Under the pieces are notes generated by a model that saw nothing but the letters and a program-made list of their open reading frames with translations, ran no database searches and was not told where the DNA came from. Positions 1 through 5,852 of a stretch of 9,571 nt of DNA are shown in pieces. Position 1 is the first letter of the stretch, and each line of letters starts with the position of its first letter. This DNA is from Desulfobacterales bacterium (GTDB lineage: Bacteria; Desulfobacterota; Desulfobacteria; Desulfobacterales; JAUWMJ01): NCBI GenBank assembly GCA_030613225.1, contig JAUWMJ010000074.1:1-9571 (forward strand). The letters are read 5' to 3'. A program made the position numbers and the translations under genes.

Positions 1-804
1 ATGACTCGTCATCCGCTTTTAGATGAAATTGTTGTTATTGATTCCGGTTCAAAGGATAATACACTGGAAATTGCGAAATCTTTTGGCGCAGATGTATATG
101 AAGCGAACAGTATTTTACCGGACCTTGAACAATTTAAAGGAAAAGGCGAAAACCTCTGGAAAGCGCTTTACGTCACTAAAGGCGATATCATTGTTTATAT
201 TGATGCGGATATTAAAAACATTCACCACAGGTTTGTTTACGGACTCATAGCCCCCCTTCTTCTTTTTGATAGAATTAAATACACCAAGGCCTTTTACGAC
301 AGGCCCATCGCCATCGGAAAAAGTAAGATCAGGCCCACCGGTGGTGGCAGAGTGACGGAGCTCGTTATCAGACCCTTGTTTTCACTTTTTTTTCCTGAAT
401 TAACCCAGATATTACAGCCTCTGTCAGGTGAGTATGCCGGTTTCAGGGAAATATTTGAAAAAATACCTTTTCCCATCGGATACGGTGTTGAAACCAGCAT
501 GATCCTTGATATTTGTGAAAAATGGGGGCTTGATGTTATCTCACAGGTGGATCTGGAAAGACGGATTCACAGAAACCAGGACACGAAAGCTTTGGGGAAA
601 ATGGCGTTTGTTATTCTTAAAACATTTTTTAACCGCATAGAAAAACTAGAACTAATCGATTTGAAAAAAGACATTTTTTCCGAAATGATTCAATACAATC
701 TTGTTAAAAACAAAATTAAACCCGACAAACTGAAAATCGAAGGTTTTGAAAGACCTCCAATGGAAACCATTCCTGAGTATCGTGAAAAATTTAATTTAAA
801 CTAA
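1..804 (+). CDS. gpgS: glucosyl-3-phosphoglycerate synthase, 5'-truncated by the window
   Basis: Cytoplasmic GT-A fold glycosyltransferase (GT81-like). In this family it transfers glucose from an NDP-glucose to 3-phosphoglycerate, the first step to the compatible solute glucosylglycerate and related polysaccharides. Visible family features, numbered from the first base: VVIDSGSKDNT near 11-21, GKGENLWKAL at 47-56, metal-binding Asp-Ala-Asp at 68-70, GGGRVTE at 114-120, a GEYAG segment, a YGVET segment, and an IHRN motif whose His190 matches the family's metal ligand. The usual first ~40-50 residues, including the early LNEE-type nucleotide-binding motif, are absent, so the real start lies left of base 1 and the ATG at 1 is probably internal. 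The stop is TAA at 802-804. No phosphatase partner (gpgP) is visible downstream. The family call is firm; substrate specificity (gluco- versus manno-) is inferred. Confidence 0.8.
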   Translation: MTRHPLLDEIVVIDSGSKDNTLEIAKSFGADVYEANSILPDLEQFKGKGENLWKALYVTKGDIIVYIDADIKNIHHRFVYGLIAPLLLFDRIKYTKAFYDRPIAIGKSKIRPTGGGRVTELVIRPLFSLFFPELTQILQPLSGEYAGFREIFEKIPFPIGYGVETSMILDICEKWGLDVISQVDLERRIHRNQDTKALGKMAFVILKTFFNRIEKLELIDLKKDIFSEMIQYNLVKNKIKPDKLKIEGFERPPMETIPEYREKFNLN

Positions 805-833
805 AGTAAAGAATCCACGCCCGAAAGACAGGG

Positions 834-1067
834 TTAAAGTGCCTAAAGTGCCTAAAGTGAGCTAAAGTGACTAAAGTTGTGGTGTCGCTCCGCTCCGGTC
901 TTCGCCTTTGGCTACGCCCCGGCAAGCCATCTTCGCCTCTTGTCGCGGCGTAACCAAAGGTGAAGCCTGATTGGCTACGCCCCGGCAAGCCATCTTTTTT
1001 ATAAAAATAAAATAGACAGAATACCTTCACTTTAGACACTTTAGGCACTTTAGCTCACTTTAGTCAC
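834..1067. repeat. facing arrays of a CTAAAGTG motif flanking a 26-bp direct repeat
   Basis: This 346-bp gene-free spacer between gpgS and moaA is mostly repeats. At 834-879 TAAAGT(G) occurs five times at 9-10 bp spacing. At 1028-1067 the reverse complement CACTTTA occurs four times at the same spacing, so the arrays face each other. Between them a 26-bp sequence (GGCTACGCCCCGGCAAGCC core) occurs exactly at 908-933 and 971-996. A 14-bp inverted repeat with one mismatch pairs 905-918 with 947-960. An open frame on the minus strand here comes from the repeats and is not credible as a gene. The region may be a decayed or nonautonomous repeat element; its function is unknown. Confidence 0.8.
972..1000 (+). 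terminator. possible terminator after gpgS
   Basis: TGGCT at 972-976 can pair with AGCCA at 988-992 across an 11-nt GC-rich loop, followed by TCTTTTTT at 993-1000. The stem is only 5 bp and lies 168 bp past the gpgS stop. The upstream copy of the same direct repeat (908-933) has the stem but no T-run, so only this copy could terminate. A weak call. Confidence 0.35.
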
Positions 1068-1099
1068 TCTCATTACTCAGGCAAAACCAATTATCTCTG

Positions 1100-1142
1100 A
1101 CCACGCCTATCGAAGATCCCGTTATGCGGGGAAGGACGTGGT
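1100..1142 (+). promoter_or_regulatory. candidate structured leader of moaA
   Basis: ACCACGCC at 1100-1107 pairs with GGACGTGGT at 1134-1142 with one bulged A (1136). Inside it CCCG at 1118-1121 pairs with CGGG at 1127-1130 around a TTATG loop. The only purine-rich Shine-Dalgarno-like run before moaA (GGGGAAGG, 1128-1135) is partly inside these stems, so the fold could hide the ribosome site. Moco-sensing RNAs are known upstream of moa genes in other bacteria, but I cannot match this sequence to that motif or to another named riboswitch. The hairpin is followed by TTTT, so a weak terminator is the alternative. Confidence 0.4.
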
Positions 1143-1159
1143 TTTAAGAATTGAATAAA

Positions 1160-2152
1160 ATGCTAAAACAAAAATTAATCGATAAATATAACCGACATCT
1201 TAACTATCTTCGCATATCAATTACTGACCGCTGTAATCTGCAATGCATGTATTGTATGCCTCCTGGTTTTATTCCCAGACTCCCCCACAACGAAATATTA
1301 CGCTATGAAGAAATTATAAGAATTATTAAGGTAGGAATTAGCCTCGGAATCTCCAAAGTAAGAATAACAGGAGGCGAACCTCTTGTCAGAAAAGGCGTTT
1401 ATGACTTTCTTGAACAACTGGCCGATATGGATGGACTTAGCGATATCGCTCTGACAACCAACGGTGTTTCTCTCAAAGATAATATTGAGAAAATAAAAGC
1501 CGCAGGAATAAAACGGATAAATATAAGTCTCGATACATTGAGCAGAAATAAATATAAGGAAATAACCGGGCACGACAGGTTCGATCAGGTTTGGGAAGGA
1601 ATAGAGCTTGCCCATAAAAATGGCTTTGATCCGATTAAACTGAACATGGTTGCCTTAAGCGGGGTTAATGATGATGAACTTGCAAATTTTGCAAGACTGT
1701 CATTTTCATACCCCTTTCATATCCGATTTATCGAGTATATGCCCATAGGAAAATCTCGTATGAAATACGGTCCGATGTTACTTGTACCTGAAATAAAAAA
1801 ACGCATAAGTAAAATCGGAAAACTTATTCCTGTTAAAAACGGTATAAATGACGGTCCTGCTGAACGTTACAAATTTGAAGGGGCAAAGGGAGAAATAGGA
1901 TTTATCGGTGCCTTGAGCCATCACTTTTGCAACAGATGCAACAGACTAAGATTAACTGCAAGCGGACAACTTAGGCCCTGCCTTTTATCAGACCATCACG
2001 AAGATTTAAAGAGCCTTTTAAGAAAAGGATGTTCCGATGAAGAGCTGGCTGAGATTTTCCTGGCGGCTGTACACCACAAGCCTTCCGACCACAACCTTTC
2101 AGTCAGCAATCCAGCAGAGGTTTTAAGTCAAATGTCTTCAATTGGAGGCTGA
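1160..2152 (+). CDS. moaA: GTP 3',8-cyclase MoaA (molybdenum cofactor biosynthesis)
   Basis: Radical-SAM enzyme that converts GTP to 3',8-cyclo-7,8-dihydro-GTP, which MoaC then turns into cyclic pyranopterin monophosphate, the first stage of Moco synthesis in the cytoplasm. Counting from the ATG at 1160 (330 aa, the normal family length): N-terminal CNLQCMYC gives the SAM-binding 4Fe-4S cysteines at 25, 29 and 32; ITGGEP at 69-74; TTNG follows. The C-terminal cluster motif CNRCNRLRL with a later Cys gives cysteines at 257, 260 and 274, and the protein ends in the conserved Gly-Gly tail needed for activity. An in-frame TTG at 1151 would add three residues; I prefer ATG because neither start has a good Shine-Dalgarno sequence. 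No other moa, moe or mob genes are in the window, so it appears to stand alone. Confidence 0.95.
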   Translation: MLKQKLIDKYNRHLNYLRISITDRCNLQCMYCMPPGFIPRLPHNEILRYEEIIRIIKVGISLGISKVRITGGEPLVRKGVYDFLEQLADMDGLSDIALTTNGVSLKDNIEKIKAAGIKRINISLDTLSRNKYKEITGHDRFDQVWEGIELAHKNGFDPIKLNMVALSGVNDDELANFARLSFSYPFHIRFIEYMPIGKSRMKYGPMLLVPEIKKRISKIGKLIPVKNGINDGPAERYKFEGAKGEIGFIGALSHHFCNRCNRLRLTASGQLRPCLLSDHHEDLKSLLRKGCSDEELAEIFLAAVHHKPSDHNLSVSNPAEVLSQMSSIGG

Positions 2153-2170
2153 CCTGCAACCAAAAAAAAG

Positions 2171-2233
2171 GCCTGGACCGTATCAGTGGGAGGCTACATT
2201 TACTCACACAAAACAATAGCATACGGTCCAGGC
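2171..2233 (-). terminator. 13-bp perfect inverted repeat with a T-run on the minus-strand side
   Basis: GCCTGGACCGTAT at 2171-2183 is exactly complementary to 2221-2233, with a 37-nt spacer that can pair further (GTGGGAG with CTCACAC, one mismatch). On the minus strand the stem is followed by C and eight T (2169-2162), as in an intrinsic terminator; on the plus strand no T-run follows. It starts 18 bp after the moaA stop, where minus-strand transcription of the cassette genes would converge on moaA. The long loop is atypical, so a small repeat remnant is possible. Confidence 0.5.
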
Positions 2234-2273
2234 TAATATGTTAACCGGAATTACCGGGGAAAATCATACCCCC

Positions 2274-2318
2274 TAGCTTGAAAAAATAATTGTGTTCAAG
2301 CTAATAATTGCGCAATTA
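2274..2318. repeat. two adjacent short palindromes in the moaA downstream spacer
   Basis: TAGCTTGAA at 2274-2282 pairs exactly with 2295-2303 (12-nt loop). Two bases later lies the perfect 14-bp palindrome TAATTGCGCAATTA at 2305-2318. The rest of the spacer to 2386 is AT-rich with two T-runs and no credible ORF. The palindromes could be operator-like sites or debris from element insertion; nothing identifies a binding protein. Confidence 0.5.
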
Positions 2319-2386
2319 GCACCCTGAAAACAACAAAGCAACACTTTTTTTTAAATAAAGCAATTTTTTTTCAGCACCATGTTATT

Positions 2387-2596
2387 TAGGGTTAGCGCAA
2401 AAACAAATTAACATTTTAGGCACATGGATTTAGGTCAGATTTGTTCGATCCGAGGCTGCAAAACCACAGGAATAGCAAGCTATTGCGAGGATTTTGGAGT
2501 TGAGGATCGGACAAATAATGCCTGAATCCGGGATGTGCCGCGAAGCAAATGCCCTTGGGGTGCATAAAATGTGAAGTTATTTTTGCGCGAGCCCTA
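2387..2596. mobile_element. ~210-bp MITE-like palindromic element, copy 1
   Basis: The ends read TAGGGTTAGCGCAAAAA and, reverse-complemented, TAGGGCTCGCGCAAAAA, giving imperfect terminal inverted repeats of about 35 bp. Complementarity continues inward: 26-bp segments beginning GGATTTAGG and ending CCTGAATCC match at about 20 of 26 positions after reversal, and the centre is AATAGC-AA-GCTATT. The whole element can fold into one long hairpin. It encodes no transposase; ORFs across it are short and symmetrical. Copy 2 (6890-7101) shares exact blocks of 31 and 49 bp. Both copies are bounded by TA, compatible with TA target duplication. The mobilising transposase is unknown. Confidence 0.8.
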
Positions 2597-2604
2597 AGGA
2601 CTTT

Positions 2605-2666
2605 CAATAACCGAAAACACTGTAAGCGGCACGGCTCCTGCGGTCAGTGCAACCGTCTTGTTAGAC
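2605..2666 (-). other. attC-like integron recombination site after the secreted-protein gene
   Basis: Read on the minus strand (the coding direction), the site opens with GTCTAACAAG, an exact R'' core (RYYYAAC), and closes 62 bp later with CGGTTATTG, whose GTTA matches the conserved part of R'. Inner arms CACTG (2645-2649 region) and CAGTG (2618-2622 region) pair perfectly and CGG pairs with CCG outside them. The central part pairs poorly and R' departs from GTTRRRY at its last bases, so this is weaker than the site at 3618-3704. It sits 45 bp past the stop of the gene at 2711-3589, the expected cassette position. Confidence 0.55.
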
Positions 2667-2710
2667 AAAAAACTTTATTATTCAGTTTGTCACATGCATT
2701 CAATATGAAT

Positions 2711-3589
2711 TCAAAAAAATTCAACTTTCCATTGCCCGCCTATATCCAGAACAAAAATTATGTAAGTGCCAATACTGGTATTCTTGCCCTTAATTGCCAG
2801 ATCATAACTCGCAATATATTTCACTCTTGCAACATCATATCCGACGAGGTTTATAATTTTGAGGTTCAAAATAGTATTACGAACTTCTTGTGATGACTGG
2901 AATGTTTCTTTGTAGGCATTTCTTTTTGTAGAAACAAAATATAATGAAGCCTCTTCAATTTCTCCTTCTTCTAAAGCCTTTTGAAGAGAAGCCCACTTGT
3001 GCCGGAGATGTAAATCTAGATCTTCTTTATTGAAAGGATTTACTTGGGACTCCGAGCTATTATGAGAGGACTTTGAGGCTGAGTTTGAAGTGTTCTTAAT
3101 AAATAAAGATGGGTCTCCAGCTTCAAGACCGCTTACCACCCAAACTGACAATGTTAATATATTTTTTGCATCGATTTTTGAATATATTTGTGGTAGCAAT
3201 TCAAGGTCATCCAATACGTACATTGGTGTTATAAAAATACCTAGTAATGATTCAGCAGCCTCCCTCTTGTCATTGTATTCCTGTTCATTTTCAAACCCGA
3301 ATCCATCATTGGCAATACTTGATAATGTCGCTGAAAAGCTATAACCATTATCGGTAAAAGCCTTTTCCGAAGCCTCCTTCATATTGCGCACCTGTTGAAG
3401 CTTGTCATCTGAAAGAGAAAGAATTTTTGAATTAAGCTGTTGTAAATGACTCTTGTAATTTGTCATTATCTCAGAAATAATTTCCTTCTCAATTGGGATA
3501 GGCTTTTCCCCATCTGCTAATACAAGTTGCGATGAACTTATTGCTGATACAATTAGAAAATAAAATATTGTTTGAAGTATCTTTTTCAT
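2711..3589 (-). CDS. secreted protein of unknown function with NTF2-like C-terminal domain
   Basis: 292 aa from the ATG at 3589, chosen because GGGAGG lies 5 nt upstream; an upstream in-frame extension would run through the attC site and is rejected. Residues 1-25 form a Sec signal peptide (Lys-Lys, then a hydrophobic core, Val-Leu-Ala before Asp26), so the protein is probably periplasmic. Residues 26-170 are helical and unrecognised. A Ser/Asn-rich linker near 170-190 precedes a C-terminal domain (197-292) of the form HKWASLQKAL...EEASLYF...QWKVEFF, which resembles small NTF2-like/DUF4878-like folds by pattern only. No catalytic motif is visible. It is bracketed by attC sites in the same orientation, the structure of a one-gene integron cassette of about 1013 bp (junctions near 3623/3624 and 2611). 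AT-rich compared with the oxidoreductase beside it. Confidence 0.85.
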   Translation of the reverse strand: MKKILQTIFYFLIVSAISSSQLVLADGEKPIPIEKEIISEIMTNYKSHLQQLNSKILSLSDDKLQQVRNMKEASEKAFTDNGYSFSATLSSIANDGFGFENEQEYNDKREAAESLLGIFITPMYVLDDLELLPQIYSKIDAKNILTLSVWVVSGLEAGDPSLFIKNTSNSASKSSHNSSESQVNPFNKEDLDLHLRHKWASLQKALEEGEIEEASLYFVSTKRNAYKETFQSSQEVRNTILNLKIINLVGYDVARVKYIASYDLAIKGKNTSIGTYIIFVLDIGGQWKVEFF

Positions 3590-3617
3590 CAGAACCTCCC
3601 AAATCGATTTTATTAGC

Positions 3618-3704
3618 AACCAACGTTGCAAATCACCGGTGGCAAAAAGCATAGTGAAGAACGAGCGGCGCTTTTTGACGTCCGAGTGCATTTGCCTTGT
3701 TATG
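3618..3704 (-). other. attC integron recombination site after the oxidoreductase gene
   Basis: On the minus strand it opens CATAACAAGGC, 18 bp after the oxidoreductase stop, and closes GCAACGTTGGTT. GCAAAT pairs with ATTTGC (arms next to the cores) and CAAAAAGC (right arm) pairs with GCTTTTTG (left arm) around a ~20-nt variable loop. Between these blocks one arm reads GCAAATGCACTCGG and the other, reversed, GCAAATCACCGG: the same sequence except for one extra G and one extra T. Unpaired extrahelical bases of this kind are a hallmark of folded attC sites. The core triplets AAC and GTT are present although the outer core bases depart from RYYYAAC/GTTRRRY. Length 87 bp is in the family range. 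The cassette junction would be at 3623/3624. Confidence 0.78.
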
Positions 3705-3722
3705 TTTTCTCTTCACAGCCCT

Positions 3723-5093
3723 TTAGTCCCAACGCAAACGGTCTTCGAGCTTTAATAAACCACGAATGCCGTGTAGTATTGGGAAACGGATCACATGTGG
3801 CGGCCAGGGAATCGTCCGGCGTCCAACAAAGAACATTTCAGTACGTTTGCTTTTTTGATCCGCGAGCAGTTCAGCCAGACAGAGTCCATTGTACGGGGCC
3901 ATTGATACACCATGCCCCATCAATCCAAGCGAGAAAAGCGCTCGTTGTTTACGACCCAAATACCCGATAACAGGAGCCATATCTACAGCAATCGACACAG
4001 CCCCGCCCCAGTGATGTGTAAACTTTAATCCTCTTAGTTGGGGATATATATTGATCACATGCTGCTCTAAATGGGCGAATACTCTTTTATTCGAATCATG
4101 ATCAAGTTTGCGGCCGTAAACTGGGGATATATTCCCGCCACCCATTAAAATACGGTTATCCGCAGTTAATCGATAGTAATGAAGCTGGCTACGGGCATCT
4201 TCCAACCCACATCGGGACTGCCAACCAATTGATTTAAGTTGCACATCTGTTAACGGCTCTGAAAGAACGATGTGCTGGAATATAGGAGTTTGTTTAGCAG
4301 ACAGGCGCGGAAATAGGACCGAGTATGCATTTGTGGCATATACCAATCGGTCAGCATGCAACTCTCCTTCAAAGGTGCGAATGCGAAAGCCGGTCGATAG
4401 CTCCTCAATCGAGGCCACAGGTGACATCTCATGGATTATAGCGCCAGCTTCCTTAGCGATTCGCATCAATCCACGTGCCAGACGAGCTGGGTTCAACAAT
4501 GCACTACGGCTCTCGAACAGACCACGACGATAAAGCCGTGTGTGAAACTCTTCAGCCAGACGGGCTTCATCCCAAGCTTCGATTCCTTCAAGACCCCAGC
4601 TATCTGCGATGTTAAACTCATGTTCGACTCGTTGTATCTGAGCTTGTGTTGTCGCAACCAGCATGGAACCCCTTTGTTCATAATTACAATTGATATCGTG
4701 TTCACGAACTATTTGATCCACATAGCCCACAGCGTCTTCCATATAATGATGGGCTGCGATCGCTTGTTTTTTACCGAACCTCAACGCCGTCAAGCTTTTG
4801 GCCATGCCGAAAAGAGTTGATGAGAAACCACCGTTGCGTCCGCTAGACCCGAAACCACATATGTTTGCCTCAAGAACACGTACATCCGCTCCAGGGAGCA
4901 GTTTTCGTGTATTATAAGCGGTGGAAAGACCTGTAAAACCTCCGCCTATGATAGCAATATCGCATCGAGTAGACCCACGTAGTGGCTCCACGCCCGGGAT
5001 CTCTGGCAGATTTTCTAACCAGAAGCTACGGTTGCGGAAGTTTCCTTCTAAAGATTTAGAATAGGTATTATGGGAATTTAGTAGTCGAGCCAT
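3723..5093 (-). CDS. FAD-dependent oxidoreductase of the DAO family (DadA/PuuB-like)
   Basis: 456-aa flavoenzyme of the D-amino-acid-oxidase fold, probably oxidising an amine or amino acid in the cytoplasm; the substrate cannot be read from sequence. Numbering from ATG 5093 (AGGA about 10 nt upstream): an N-terminal WLENLP segment like gamma-glutamylputrescine oxidases, a dinucleotide-binding GGGFTG at 50-55, an acidic residue Glu75 at the end of beta-2 for the FAD ribose, and the family's GSSGRNGGF at 82-90. Later blocks include HWGGAVSIAVDMAPVIG and GLMGHGVSMAPYNG, the C-terminal FAD-contact region. It ends LRWD 18 bp before an attC site, so it is itself likely to be, or to have been, a cassette; no attC is visible on its upstream side. 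GC content looks higher than in its neighbours, consistent with separate origin. Confidence 0.88.
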   Translation of the reverse strand: MARLLNSHNTYSKSLEGNFRNRSFWLENLPEIPGVEPLRGSTRCDIAIIGGGFTGLSTAYNTRKLLPGADVRVLEANICGFGSSGRNGGFSSTLFGMAKSLTALRFGKKQAIAAHHYMEDAVGYVDQIVREHDINCNYEQRGSMLVATTQAQIQRVEHEFNIADSWGLEGIEAWDEARLAEEFHTRLYRRGLFESRSALLNPARLARGLMRIAKEAGAIIHEMSPVASIEELSTGFRIRTFEGELHADRLVYATNAYSVLFPRLSAKQTPIFQHIVLSEPLTDVQLKSIGWQSRCGLEDARSQLHYYRLTADNRILMGGGNISPVYGRKLDHDSNKRVFAHLEQHVINIYPQLRGLKFTHHWGGAVSIAVDMAPVIGYLGRKQRALFSLGLMGHGVSMAPYNGLCLAELLADQKSKRTEMFFVGRRTIPWPPHVIRFPILHGIRGLLKLEDRLRWD

Positions 5094-5155
5094 ATTTTGC
5101 TTTCCTGTAGAGTATAAATCTATGTTCGCTGCCGGAAATAATTTTTATGCTGATT

Positions 5156-5590
5156 TTAAGCAGCTTTTAGCAATGAGACCGACAATTGATAGCCAAGAGC
5201 CGAAAGAGCCTGCTCTATTCGTGGCAGCTTGGTTTGGTGCCGGGGAGAGAGCATTCGGCGTATTTCCTTTTCATCCACACCAAGCCCGCGCGCCAGTTCG
5301 GACTTGCTAATGCCGGTTTCACGTACTGCAATATAGAGCGCTACTTTGGCAGACATCCGGGCTGTCAATGGAATAGAGTGATGTCCTTTTCGAATAGATG
5401 AGGGAAAAGGGAAATCAAGATTTTCAGCAATAGAGACGGCAATGGCTTCTTCCAGACAATCACGTGCTTCCTCCAACGATTCGGCCATAGTTTTACCGTC
5501 AGTGGCGGCAAAAGGAATATCAGGAAATGTGACCAGGAAAAATCCGGCCTCATCTTTTTTGATTTTAGCTGGATAGATAAATTGAAACAT
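5156..5590 (-). CDS. hicB: HicB-family antitoxin
   Basis: 144 aa. Residues 1-~65 form the HicB partial RNase-H-like fold (FQFIYPAKI, then GFFLVTFPDIPFAATDG and an EEARDCLEEAI helix) that neutralises HicA. Residues ~90-130 form a helix-turn-helix (SKSELARGLGVDEKEIRRML) for binding its own promoter, the DNA-binding variant of HicB. The start is fixed by AAGGAGGT at 5598-5605, overlapping the hicA stop (TAAGGAGG), which couples the two genes. Downstream is the oxidoreductase gene after 62 bp with no clear terminator. The reading frame is intact, unlike the toxin gene before it, so the antitoxin may survive as an orphan regulator. Confidence 0.93.
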   Translation of the reverse strand: MFQFIYPAKIKKDEAGFFLVTFPDIPFAATDGKTMAESLEEARDCLEEAIAVSIAENLDFPFPSSIRKGHHSIPLTARMSAKVALYIAVRETGISKSELARGLGVDEKEIRRMLSPRHQTKLPRIEQALSALGYQLSVSLLKAA

Positions 5591-5602
5591 GCATTTACCT
5601 CC

Positions 5603-5817
5603 TTATTCTATAGCATTTTTGTCAAGGCCGAGGTCCGAAAAAATCTTGCTCAAAAGGCCCGGTCCGATTTCTTTTTTGCGGTCTTTGAGAATAGTTTTAT
5701 GAAGGCCGTAATACAAGGTCCCGTGGCTGCCCTTGCCGCGTTTCGTCTCAAAGCGGACAGCAATATTATTTTGCTTACCAAGTTTTTCAGCTTCTTGAGA
5801 AGTTCGTTGCCGTTCAT
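5603..5817 (-). pseudogene. hicA: HicA-family toxin gene with a one-base frameshift
   Basis: HicA toxins are small double-stranded-RNA-binding-fold mRNA interferases. From ATG 5817 the frame reads MNGNELLKK, then goes out of frame near 5786-5793. From there the -1-shifted frame gives EKLGKQNNIAVRF, ETKRGKGSHGTLYYG, LHKTILKDRKKEIGPGLL and ends at TAA 5603-5605. Adding one base (for example a G, making CTGGAAAAACTT) restores a 71-aa protein of normal length with the family's catalytic His (GSH, about residue 32). The downstream frame has no ATG of its own. The lesion sits beside a run of five A, so a sequencing error or slippage cannot be excluded. hicB follows 12 bp after the stop. Homology is by motif recognition. 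Confidence 0.85.
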
Positions 5818-5823
5818 GTATGC

Positions 5824-5852
5824 TTTATAGGTCTTTTTTGTCAGAATGGCAA
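5824..5852 (-). promoter_or_regulatory. sigma-70-type promoter of hicAB
   Basis: On the minus strand TTGCCA (5852-5847), 17 bp, then TATAAA (5829-5824). The -10 box ends 6 bp before the hicA ATG, so transcription would begin at or next to the start codon, giving a leaderless or nearly leaderless toxin message. No Shine-Dalgarno sequence precedes the ATG. Confidence 0.6.

Noticed and set aside
791..1048. 85-aa open frame on the minus strand between gpgS and moaA
   Set aside because: It is made of the repeat units themselves (GLPGRSQ twice, and HFRHFRHF from the CTAAAGTG array) and has no ribosome site.
2549..2893. 114-aa plus-strand open frame across copy 1 of the palindromic element, the attC-like site and the gene end
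   Set aside because: It crosses three unrelated features and opposes the secreted-protein gene; it has no protein-like composition.
3590..3691. 34-residue N-terminal extension of the secreted protein
   Set aside because: It runs through the attC site, while the ATG at 3589 has a strong Shine-Dalgarno sequence and begins a signal peptide.
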